The translations under genes were made by a program, and so were the position numbers. Source: Shinisaurus crocodilurus (Eukaryota > Chordata > Lepidosauria > Squamata > Shinisauridae). From it: a stretch of DNA of 64,000 bases. Positions 32,280 to 40,794 of the stretch are shown here, one piece after another (within the stretch, counting starts at the first letter, position 1; each line of letters begins with the position of its first letter). The stretch spans positions 158,193,278-158,257,277 of the forward strand of contig CM037879.1 in the NCBI GenBank assembly GCA_021292165.1, read 5' to 3'. The notes beneath the pieces are model-generated. The model saw nothing but the letters and a program-made list of their open reading frames with translations. It ran no database searches and was not told the origin of the DNA.

Positions 32280-32433
32280 CTTGTTTTCTAAAAGATACTT
32301 TTGTGGCTATAAGTTATCCCTTTGTTCTGGGCTAAGGGTGAGACGCTGGAGACCTCAGAGAAGGCCCGCCCCAGGACTCGCTACCCCCTTAGCATTGAAC
32401 CCGCGCAGAAGGCCAAGTTGTCGGTCTTCCACT

Positions 32434-32451
32434 TGGTGGCAGAGGTGGGAT
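32434..32451 (+). promoter_or_regulatory. Gypsy primer binding site, tRNA-Leu type
   Basis: TGGTGGCAGAGGTGGGAT follows the 5' LTR directly. It is complementary, with one mismatch by memory, to the 3' end of a tRNA-Leu (ATCCCACCGCTGCCACCA). It would prime minus-strand cDNA. Confidence 0.7.
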
Positions 32452-32507
32452 AACTTATTAACCCAGAATATCTCCCAGACCCAAATAGCAAGAGCCTAAG
32501 GATCACC

Positions 32508-33801
32508 ATGAGCGACCCAGAGCCTGACGGAGCGACTGGGGGAGCTGAGCCACGGCGGTCCCTGCCCGCAACCCCCATCACCCCGGGGTTGGCGGCGCTG
32601 ATCCGGCAGACGGAGCTGCAGAGGGAGCTGCTGGCAAGTCTGGCCCAGGGTGCCTGACCCAGGGGCCGCCCTAACCCAGTTCCGACAGGTGGGAGAGAGG
32701 ATGTGGTGACCGAGGACCCCGCTCCTCTGGAGCCGCTGGAGCCCCTCGAGCTTCCCTCGGAATGGATGGCCCACAAGCGGGAGAGGATGGCCCACGAGCG
32801 CGAAATGATCCGGATGCAGATGGAGTTGGCCAAGCTGCAACTCGAGGCGGGGAAAACTCCCTCGACTGTCCCCTCCGCTCCTCCCCCTCTGTCGTGGGAC
32901 CGCAAGACGTTCCCCTACTACAAGCCAGGGCAGGATGTCCTGATGTTCTTCTCCATTTTCGAAACGGCGTGCCAAGAGCAGCGGGTCCCCGACAACTTGC
33001 GGTTGTCCGCCCTGTGAACCCAGGTCAGTGGGGACCTGGCCGACCTCCTCGGGGCGCATCTGCGGAAGACCCCGGCGAGCTACGAGGCGTTAAAGGCAGC
33101 GGCCAAGCAACACTTCGCCCTCACCGCTGAACATTGCCGGCGGAGATTTCGAGGAGGGTAGACCTTCCCCCGGGACCACCCATGTGGCATGGGCAGCCCA
33201 AGTGATGCACGTCTGCGAGTCCTGGGTGGAGGCTTCCCGGGCCTCCACCCTGAAGGAAGTTGTCGAGCTGATCGCCATAGAGCAGTTCTTCACCACCATC
33301 CCGAAGGAGCTGGCCGCTGTCGTGAGAGATCAGAAGCCCCGTACCTGTGAGGCGGCAAGGATCATGGCCGACGAGATGGGGCTATACCGGACGGCCCCAT
33401 CCACCAAGGGAAGTTCCGCGGCCGTGGCCAAGAAGAAATCAGAGCCAGAGAAGAGCCTGCCCCGACGGCACGAGGAGGCCCCTCAGACCAAAGAGAACCA
33501 AAACCCTCGGTCTGGGGTGTGCTTCCACTATAACGAGATGAGACACCTGCGGCGGGATTGCCCCAAGCTCCGGCCCAAGAACCGGGATCCCCGTCCCTCG
33601 CCGGGGAAAATAGGGCACGTCGCAGGTGCTGCAGCCGCTCAGGACGACGACAGCGACGACGATCGGCGGTCGGTCCTCTCCCTCCATGCAAGTATCCCCG
33701 AGGATCGCGGCGCTGAAGAAGATCTCCAAGAGTGGGGTCCCTACCGTCCCGGACCCCGGGCATCGCTGTATCGCATCACCTCCCCGGACCAGCTGAGATA
33801 G
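32508..33801 (+). pseudogene. gag: Gypsy gag with SCAN-like region, broken
   Basis: Starts at ATG 32508 and is read in one frame past TGA stops at 32655 and 33015; a frameshift near 33150 moves it to another frame that runs to 33801. A coiled-coil-like segment rich in Met, Glu and Arg lies at about 32755-32850. About 33095-33380 resembles the SCAN fold: an Ala-Lys-Gln-His-Phe helix, then Trp-Val-Glu-Ala-Ser-Arg-Ala and Glu-Gln-Phe-Phe-Thr-Thr-Ile-Pro-Lys-Glu-Leu. A CCHC knuckle at 33520-33561 keeps Cys, His and Cys but has Tyr at 33529 in place of the second Cys. Gag forms the particle and binds RNA; this copy cannot. Confidence 0.85.
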
Positions 33802-33817
33802 AGCCGCAAGCAATTCT

Positions 33818-34942
33818 GTGAGTCCATCTATATCAATAATGTTTCTCGGGTGGGGTATAGAGGCAGATGTAACGGCTCTGCCCCGGGACCGCGTAGAAAG
33901 GTCCCAACTTTTGTCAAGATGTACGTGTACGATCAAACCCTATAACTCCCCCGACATCACTGTCCCCATCGCCCGGGTCCGGGTCAAGTACCAGGGGTGG
34001 GAAAGAGAGATAGACATAATCATCCATCGCCAAAAGGAGTGGGGCATCATCATCGGGAACGACCTCGCGTTCCGGGTAGCCAAAGCTAAGATGGGGGTCG
34101 TCACCCGGGGACAGGCAAGGAGAGGGAGGCCGCCTGTAACCGCACCGGTCCCAAAGCCTAAGCCCATGCCCCCTCCACCACCCGGGGTGACCCCATCCCC
34201 TGCGGGGCACTCTGGGGAGAACCAGGCCATAGCAGAGCCCCCGAAGAACGAAGGGTTTGCCCAGATAGCTAAAGACTTTGGGACTCAAGCCCAATTCAAG
34301 GAAGCCCAGCGGCTAGACCCTTCCTTGCAGAAGTGTTGCGATCTGGCCAACCAAGACCCCGGGGTATCCCTTGCCACTGAAAGATTTGTCTGGGACAATA
34401 GAACTTTGTACCGGGAATTCGAGCCAAAGGGGGAAGTGGCACCAGAGCGCAAGCAAAGGCAACTGGTGGTTCCCCAACGGCACCGCCGCGCCGTGCTGCA
34501 CCTCGCCCACGACGTGGCATGGGGAGGACACCTAGGGCAGAAGCGGACCCAAGCTCGAATCACAGAGGGGTTCTACTGGCCCATGATCGCCTCCGACATT
34601 AAAGCTTACTGTCGGTCCTGCGATGTGTTCCAGCGGGTGGGACACAATCGCGATCACCCAAGAGCTCCCCTTCAGCCTTTCCCGGTGGTGGGGATCCCTT
34701 TTGAACAGATTGCTATAGACATAGTGGGTCCCCTGAACCCGCCCACCAAGACGGGGAAGAAGTTTGTACTGACGGTAGTGGACTTTGCCACCCACTACGC
34801 AGAGGCTTTTGTGCTAGCCTCCATCTCTGCAGCCAGCCTGGCTAAGACTCTGCTCTCTCTCTTTGCCCGCTTAAGAATGCCCCGCACGGTCGTGTCGGAC
34901 TGCGGCACCGGGTTCATGTCTAAACTGTTCCAGAAGATGTGA
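33818..34942 (+). pseudogene. pol: Gypsy protease remnant and integrase N-terminal/core
   Basis: One open frame of 374 codons. Residues about 10-85 look like an aspartic protease remnant: the C-terminal Ile-Ile-Ile-Gly-Asn-Asp-Leu block is legible but no Asp-Ser/Thr-Gly active site is seen. After a Pro-rich linker (about 105-130), the integrase zinc domain has His231, His238, Cys265 and Cys268, and the DDE core has Asp301 (Ile-Asp-Ile-Val-Gly-Pro) and Asp361 (Val-Val-Ser-Asp). TGA at 34940 falls where a Trp is usual, and a G9 run just after shifts the frame. Having integrase here, before RT, is the diagnostic oddity. Confidence 0.88.
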
Positions 34943-34974
34943 GACCTGGGGGGGGGGTGGCTGACCATGTAACT

Positions 34975-35469
34975 TCAGTGCCTTACCACCACGAGACCAA
35001 CAGACTGGCTGAACGCTTCAACCAGACGTTGGGGAAAATGATCCGGGCGTACGCTAGCCATCACCCGAGAACTTGGGACCAAGCCCTACCCTACCTCCTC
35101 TTTGCCTACTGAGATGCTCCGCAGGAAAGCCTCGGGTTTTCCCCGAATGAACTGATGTTTGGCAGAGAACTACAGGGGCCCTTGGCTCTGTTGCGGGAGG
35201 AGTGGGAGGGGGCTGCCAGCAGTTCGCACGTGCCGGTTCACACTTTTCTGCGGCGGCTACGAGACACCCTCCACAGCGTTCGAGAAGCCGCCCAACAGCA
35301 TCTGAAGGCAGCCCAGCAGCGGCAAAAGGAGCTGTATGATAAAACCGCAGTAGCCCAGACTTTTGAGGTGGGTGATATGGTGTTAGTTCTGGTACCTCAA
35401 AACAGCGGTGTGGCGTGGGAGTCCGGACTGAGTGAGACTAGACAGCACCCAAATCTGTCCAGATCCTGA
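34975..35469 (+). pseudogene. Gypsy integrase C-terminal part
   Basis: Continues the integrase in a new frame. Thr-Asn-Arg-Leu-Ala-Glu-Arg-Phe-Asn supplies the third catalytic acidic residue (Glu codon at 35011). TGA at 35110 replaces what is probably Arg (CGA to TGA). Then Gly-Phe-Ser-Pro-Asn-Glu-Leu and a Gly-Asp-Met-Val-Leu-Val-Leu block open the GPY/F-type C-terminal module, which is cut off by the junction with an L2 fragment at about 35480. Confidence 0.85.
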
Positions 35470-35479
35470 AAATGTAACA

Positions 35480-35910
35480 CTTCAAGTCCCTCCGCCTGAC
35501 TGATGGTCTCGTGGGTTACCTTGAGACGTCCGAAGCTCAGCTGTACAGAACCTGATTAGGGCCGCCGCGGATCCATCACAGTGCTAGAGTGCACCTACAC
35601 GACCGAATCAGTGTGTTTACCTTTAAACCCTACCGGCTCCGCCCACTTATCTCAAGGGCGCTCGCAAATGGCGCTACAAGTCTGCACGACGCTCTCCTTT
35701 TCAGCCAACACCAGTGTGACATAGGCCTTCTCTTTGCGCCCCACATTGTGACTCCCTCCAGTGACCTCGCCTGCCCCCCCGTGAGTTCGCGGATGCGTCA
35801 GGCGGATGGGTGGTTGTTTTATAGTTAAATGTTACATAATGGTTTTATTGTATTAATGTACCGCCGTGGCCTGTGACCGCATGGGCATGAGAAATGTAAT
35901 AATTAAAGTT
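35480..35910 (+). mobile_element. degraded L2 3' fragment inside the Gypsy element
   Basis: Ordered short blocks match the 3' part of the L2 at 15.66-16.26 kb: gggttaccttgaga, gctcagctgtacagaac, cctgattaggg, ctttaaaccctaccggctcc, cttatctcaagg, ccttctctttg, cccacattgtg and ctccctccagtgacct, then a tail near 35905. Many small deletions separate the blocks. The sequence sits between integrase and RT, and no target duplication was recognised. Confidence 0.75.
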
Positions 35911-35995
35911 TGCATGTGAAATGAATAACCAGGTGCGGAGTAGGCGAGAACATAAAGATTCGTGATGGATTGTAGAGAATGAAGATAAGCACAAA

Positions 35996-36807
35996 TTGAA
36001 TTTACTCACCCGCCCTGTCCGAGGCTCAGCGGAGCAAATGAAGCGGGTGCTGGATGAATTTGAGACCATGTTCTCAGACCACCCCGGGCGACCCCACTCA
36101 TCCCAGCACACCATTCAAACAGGTGACCAGCCCCCACCTCTGGCAATCTCTGCCATACCGAGCGTGTGGGACCCCCACGTTCAGGTCATTGCGGAAGGAA
36201 GTCCAAAGGCCATGTTAACCTAGGGGGTGATCGTTCCTAGTTCTAGCCCATAGTCCTCCCCGATTGTCCTGGTGGCCAAAAAGGATGGGGGGGGGTGCGG
36301 TTCTGTGTAGACTATCAGAAAATCAATAAGGTGACCGTCCCTGACCCCTACCCCATCCCCAACATAGATGTCTTGCTAGAGAAGCTAGGGAGGGCCAAAT
36401 ACATTACCACCCTAGACCTCACCAAGGGCTACAGGCAAGTCCCGCTAGACGCGGATGCTGCTCTCAAGTCTGCCTTTGTCACACACCTAGGTTTATTCCA
36501 GTTCACCACTCTTCCCTTCAGAGTCCGGAACGGTCCGGCAACCTTTCAGAGGCTGGTGAATGGAATGCTAAACGGGTTGGGAGAAGTTGCCTGTGCCTAT
36601 CTAGACGACATAGCTATCTTTAGCTCCACTTGGGAACAGCATCTGCAGCATGTCCGGCAAGTCTTCCAGCAGATCCGGGATGCTGGGTTGACAGTGAAAG
36701 CAAAAAAGTGCCAGGTGGGGCTAGGAGAAGTTGAGTACCTTAGACATCGAGTCGGAGGGGGGAGCATCAAACCCATAGAAGCTAAGATAGAGTCGGTTCA
36801 GAAATAG
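35996..36807 (+). pseudogene. pol: Gypsy reverse transcriptase, broken
   Basis: The N-terminal part (35996-36294) has TAG stops at 36221 and 36251, the second at a position that is usually Trp (Ser-Pro-stop-Ser-Ser-Pro), and a frameshift in a G run at about 36285-36296. From 36295 the RT core is open: Phe-Cys-Val-Asp-Tyr, Leu-Asp-Leu-Thr-Lys-Gly-Tyr-Arg-Gln (first catalytic Asp) and Tyr-Leu-Asp-Asp-Ile-Ala-Ile-Phe (YxDD box), all intact. TAG at 36805 again falls at a usual Trp. It would copy element RNA into cDNA if whole. Confidence 0.9.
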
Positions 36808-37456
36808 CCCCAACCCGCAACCAAAAAACAAGTGCAGGCTTTTCTGAGACTTGCAGAGTACTATCAGAAGTTCATGCCACACTTCAGTCAGCTAGCAGCC
36901 CCTCTGACTGATCTTTGTAAAAAGCGCCAACCAAACAGGGTCCAGTGGACCGCGGCTTGCCAGACCGCTTTCGACGGGTTAAAAGCCTGCCTCACGGCAG
37001 CTCCTATTCTGCAAGCCCCAAACTTCGAATCCCCCTTCGTTCTACAGACAGATGCCTCTGAGGCCGGGATGGGGGCGGTATTATTACAAGAGAAGGTAAG
37101 AGAAGGGCTGCGCCCCGTTGCCTACCTGAGCAAGAAACTCCTGCCCAGAGAACGTAGTCTTGCCACCATTGAGAAAGAGTGCCTGGCCGTAGTGTGGGCC
37201 ATCACCAAGTTGCGCCCCTACCTCTGGAAGAGACGGTTCTGCTTGCAGACCGACCCTTCCCCCCTGTGCTGGTTAGATAGAGTCAAGAGCAACAACCAAA
37301 AACTCCTACAGTAGAGTCTGGCGTTGCAAGACTTCGAAATTGAGCACATCAAGGGTAAAGACAATGTCTTGGCTGATGCACTCTCCCGGGCTTTCTCAAG
37401 TGATGGGCAAGTCGATGGGAAATTGGGGTGTGGGACCCCAAAGCCATCTTTTCCCC
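36808..37456 (+). pseudogene. pol: Gypsy RT thumb/RNase H region, broken
   Basis: Same frame as the RT core after TAG 36805. It contains the Phe-Leu-x-Leu-Ala-x-Tyr-Tyr block, then RNase H motifs: Leu-Gln-Thr-Asp-Ala-Ser (Asp), Ile-Glu-Lys-Glu-Cys-Leu-Ala-Val (Glu) and Leu-Gln-Thr-Asp (Asp). TAG at 37312 replaces a usual Trp, after which Ile-Lys-Gly-Lys-Asp-Asn-Val-Leu-Ala-Asp-Ala-Leu-Ser-Arg marks the RNase H end. No integrase follows, confirming the gene order. RNase H would remove the RNA strand. Confidence 0.9.
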
Positions 37457-37466
37457 GGGGGGGAGA
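37457..37466 (+). promoter_or_regulatory. polypurine tract of the Gypsy element
   Basis: GGGGGGGAGA directly before the 3' LTR, the usual plus-strand DNA primer position. Confidence 0.75.
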
Positions 37467-38623
37467 TGTGGAGAAAGCCAACCTAAGCCCCCTGCCTGAC
37501 ACACACACACTCACCAAGGAGGGGGGAAGGAGACCCAGGGGGGGGAGACAGCCAGTCTCCACAGATGCCAAAGGGGACAAACAACATCTACATAGAATCA
37601 CCCCAGGGGGGAAGGCAGGAAGCATCATCAGGTTTGTCAATGCTCTTGCATATCAGCCCCATCTACATAAGACTTGAATACCTCTCCAGGGCAGACGCTT
37701 CGGCACCCCTAAGAAATGGCCACTCAACACCATAGGATGGGACCATTAAGCAAGTGGCTTCAAAGGGACCCCATCCCACGGGGGGAAGGCGTCACCCCAC
37801 CTGACCCAATAGGCCGCCCCTCAGGGAGGGTGTCAACCCACCTGATCACGGAGGGAGGGGCTACCTGAAACACCAAGGTATAAAACACCCTGCACAAGGG
37901 AACTTTTATCTAGACCTGATCAGCAATCTTGCCCATGCCTGGGGTAAGAGAACGAAAGATCAGCAACCCCGGGTAGCAGAATCCGGCGCGCTCCAGCTAG
38001 CTGGAATCACTGGCCGCTTGGGTTGACCGGACCCCTGGGAAACCAAGCTGAAATCACTCACAAGCCGCTTGGGTAGACCGGGCCTCCGCCAGGAACCCAG
38101 CTAGCCGCTTGGGTAGACCGGGCCTCCGCCGGGAACCCAGCTAGCCGCTTGGGTAGACCGGGCCTCCGCCGGGAACCCAGCTAACCGCTTGGGTAGACCG
38201 GGCCTCCGCCGGGAACCCAGCTAACCGCTTGGGTAGACTGGGCCTCCGCCGAGAACCCAGCTAGCCGCTTGAGTAAACCGGGCCTCCGCCAGGAACCCAG
38301 CTAGCAGCGTGCGGTTGACCGGGCCTCTGCCGGGACCCGAGCTAAACTAACTAGCTGAGAGCCCTGAAATCACGTTGTCCTTGAGGCTTTTGCTTGCTAC
38401 TTTGTACCGTACTGATAAGCTGTATTGCTGGCGTGAGTCTGAGTTTGTGAAGGTAATTTTGTAAATAAACTTGTTTTCTAAAAGATACTTTTGTGGCTAT
38501 AAGTTATCCCTTTGTTCTGGGCTAAGCGTGAGATGCTGGAGACCTCAGGGAAGGCCTGCCCCAGGACTCGCTACCCCCTTAGCATTGAACCCGCGCAGAA
38601 GGCCAAGTTGTCGGTCTTCCACT
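37467..38623 (+). repeat. 3' LTR of the Gypsy element
   Basis: Same ends as the 5' LTR (TGTGGAG to TTCCACT). It has a single copy of the 119-bp block, the TATA box at 37879, six 40-bp repeats at 38063-38302 plus the divergent unit, and AATAAA at 38464. It is followed by the target duplication aatct. Confidence 0.93.
38063..38342 (+). repeat. 40-bp tandem repeats in the 3' LTR
   Basis: Six copies (38063, 38103, 38143, 38183, 38223, 38263) plus the divergent unit at 38303, one fewer than in the 5' LTR. Unit order of sequence variants also differs between the two LTRs. Confidence 0.93.
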
Positions 38624-38710
38624 AATCTCAATGTTCGGGATGAACCAAACTTAAGACCGGAAAATTGAGAAACGGAGAGAAACCAAAATTTACAGATTCC
38701 TCCATCCCTA
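38624..38710 (-). mobile_element. right flank of the Gypsy target: AGGGATG-type repeat
   Basis: Read on the minus strand it starts tagggatggaggaatct and continues ggtttctctccgtttctca, then gttcatcccgaacattgagatt, after which the homologous sequence resumes on the far side of the Gypsy at 31110 leftward (cttttttaaag). The first 20-odd bases on each side match the repeat at 17776 and 55079. So the Gypsy interrupted a pre-existing repeat. Confidence 0.6.
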
Positions 38711-38919
38711 GGAACAGTCAGGGAAAGAAAAGAAGAAAAAATGGCAGGGGAACCCTACAGGCATGAGAATTTTGAAGCTGAATGACTATGATCCTGAGCG
38801 CAAGGGGGCATTGGGTTACCACGTCCAAATCTGAGAGGACTCCTGCACCTTCAGTGTAACAGAAGATAAAATTCTGCCAGGTCCAGCATCTCTCATCATG
38901 AGAAATGCCATATAGATGG

Positions 38920-38955
<36 letters not shown>

Positions 38956-39188
38956 GCAACTCTTACAAATTCAGAGATCCTATCCCAAATCAGGACTTTT
39001 AAACAAAACTCCTAAGGTGGCTACCAATCAAATGAAAAACAATCAAACCATTTTTAAACAATGAATGAAATATTTTTTAAAAAAAACAGGCAAGAGTAGC
39101 AGATAACATTAAATATATATACATATTTGTATCCACAGAGAATAGCCAGGAAGAAGGCTATGAGAAAAGAGGGGGAAAGAGAGATGAA
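38711..39188. other. spacer with an (AT)n microsatellite
   Basis: No gene seen. (AT)n runs from 38922 to 38953. Confidence 0.6.
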
Positions 39189-39656
39189 GCTTGCACTTGG
39201 ACATTCATTGTGATAAACCACGGTTTATATTGACAGGAATGAGGTTAGCTTTCCCCTAGGCCAGTGATGGCGAACCTATGGCACAGGTGCTGCAGCTGGC
39301 ACGCAGGGCCCTCTCTGTGGGCACTCGAGCCATTGGTCACCAGATCACGAAAAGACCGTCCCCTTCTGCAAAACACTAATCATCTTGTTCTTTCTCACAG
39401 TGTGGAAAAGAATGATTTTATTCTAGAATTCCTGTTCCAGAATTCTTTTCTACATTGTTATCACATTTAAAAGATTTTGAAGAATGATGCACAGGGCATG
39501 GCTTGGATGTAAAGTCCTAACAGTTGACCTGAGTGCTGCATGTGTTGCTCTCAAACTAACGGAGTATGAGCCAAGGTTTGACAAATTATCAGCATGCATG
39601 CAATAGCAAAAATCACATTAATTGTGCAAAAGCCAGGGATGTTGAAGAGTCCTTGG

Positions 39657-39765
39657 TCCCGAGTCCCGAGTCGAGTCCCGAGTCTTTGGACCCGAGTCTA
39701 GAGTCGAGTCTAGAGTCCGAGGTCCAAAATGGTGACTCGAGTCGAGTCCCGAGTCCCCGAGTCAC
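39657..39765. repeat. left GAGTC-rich sub-terminal array
   Basis: Degenerate repeats of cgagtc / ccgagt occur about every 6-12 bases. An inverted or matching array lies at 40670-40794 at the other end of the same element. Confidence 0.85.
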
Positions 39766-40262
39766 TCCCAAAGCGGCGGCCCATGGAGGGAGCGGGAGGG
39801 TCTCCGCGAGAAGAAGAAGAGCTGCCCTTATCCCGCAGAGACCCTCCTGCTCCCTCCACAGGCTGCTGCCGCCGCCGCCGCCACTCACCGTCCTTCCCTC
39901 GTCCCTACTCCTGCCGCCGCCGGGGGAAGGGATGTATTACGAGCCCTCCCTGGGCTCGTAGTTCTCCGCGGCGGAGCGGCCCAAACTCGCTCTTCTGAGT
40001 GGCGCAGAGCATTCTCTGCGCCGCTCGAGTCGCTGCTGCCTCGACGCCTCACCTTGCCACCGCCCCGCTGCCGCCCTCACCTCACTGCCGCCGCCCTCAC
40101 CTCACCTCCGCCGCCGCCGCTGCCGCCCTCACCTCGACGCCGCCCTCGCCTCTGCCGCCGCCGCCGCCGCCCTCACCTCCTCCTCCTCCTCCTCCTCCTC
40201 CGCCACCGCCATCGCCATCGCCATCGCACACAGCACGCCGCGTCACACCGCCAGTGCCGTCG

Positions 40263-40530
40263 CTCTGTTTTTGGCGGGGTTGCTGTGGTTCCTCCCGGCA
40301 AAAACAGAGCGACGGCGCTGGCGGCGTGACGTGGCATGCCGCGTCATGCCGCTAGCGACGGCGCTCTGTTTTTGGCGGGGTTGCGGTGGTTTCTCCCGGC
40401 AAAAACAGAGCGACAGCACTGGCGGCGTGACGTGGCATGCCGCGTCACGCCACTAGCGACGGCGCTCTGTTTTTGCCAGGAGGAACCACCGCAACCCCGC
40501 CAAAAACAGAGCGACGGCGCTGGCGGCGTG
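40263..40530. repeat. three ~101-bp units with a flipped loop
   Basis: Arms ctctgttttt and aaaaacagag bracket a 27-base loop at 40273-40299, at about 40374-40400 and at 40475-40501. In the first two units the loop begins ggcggggttg; in the third it is the reverse complement (gccaggaggaaccaccgcaa). Unit spacing is 101 bases. Confidence 0.85.
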
Positions 40531-40669
40531 ACGCGGCGTGCTGTATGTGATGGTGACAGTGATGGCGACGAGGTCGATGGCGGAGGAGGAGGAGGAGGCG
40601 GAGGAGGAGGTGAGGGCGGCGGCGGCGGCAGAGTTGAGGTGAGGGCGGCAGCGGCGGCGGCGGAGTCCT

Positions 40670-40794
40670 TGGGCTCGAGTCCCGAGTCGAGTCTCGAGTC
40701 CCACATAAATTATTGGGACTCGAGTGGGACTCGAGTCAGAGGGGGGACTCAGTCTGTCGGACTCACGAGTCGAGTCCCCGAGTCCGAGTCCCCA
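40670..40794. repeat. right GAGTC-rich sub-terminal array
   Basis: Degenerate gagtc/gactc repeats mirror those at 39657-39765. Confidence 0.85.

Larger units (their letters stand above)
31111..32433 (+). repeat. 5' LTR of the Gypsy element
   Basis: It starts TGTGGAGAAAGCC and ends CTTCCACT directly before the primer site. Landmarks: a 119-bp tandem duplication in U3 (31221-31339 and 31340-31458) absent from the 3' LTR, a TATA box at 31649, seven 40-bp repeats at 31833-32112 and AATAAA at 32274-32279. It is 1323 bp against 1157 for the 3' LTR; the duplication plus one extra 40-bp repeat account for nearly all of the difference. Confidence 0.93.
31111..38623 (+). mobile_element. Gmr1-like Gypsy LTR retrotransposon, degenerate
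   Basis: Two LTRs (31111-32433 and 37467-38623) flank a 5.0-kb interior, and the 5-mer aatct lies on both outer sides (31106-31110 and 38624-38628). The interior reads primer site, gag with a SCAN-like region, protease remnant, integrase, an L2 fragment, reverse transcriptase, RNase H, polypurine tract. Integrase upstream of RT is the reverse of the normal Gypsy order and defines the Gmr1-like group. All the genes are broken by stops or frameshifts. By my own alignment of about 680 LTR bases there are about 13 substitutions, so insertion was relatively recent. Confidence 0.9.

Noticed and set aside
32703..33130. Overlapping frames in gag that could be separate genes
   Set aside because: They are pieces or shadows of one gag broken by two stops and a frameshift.
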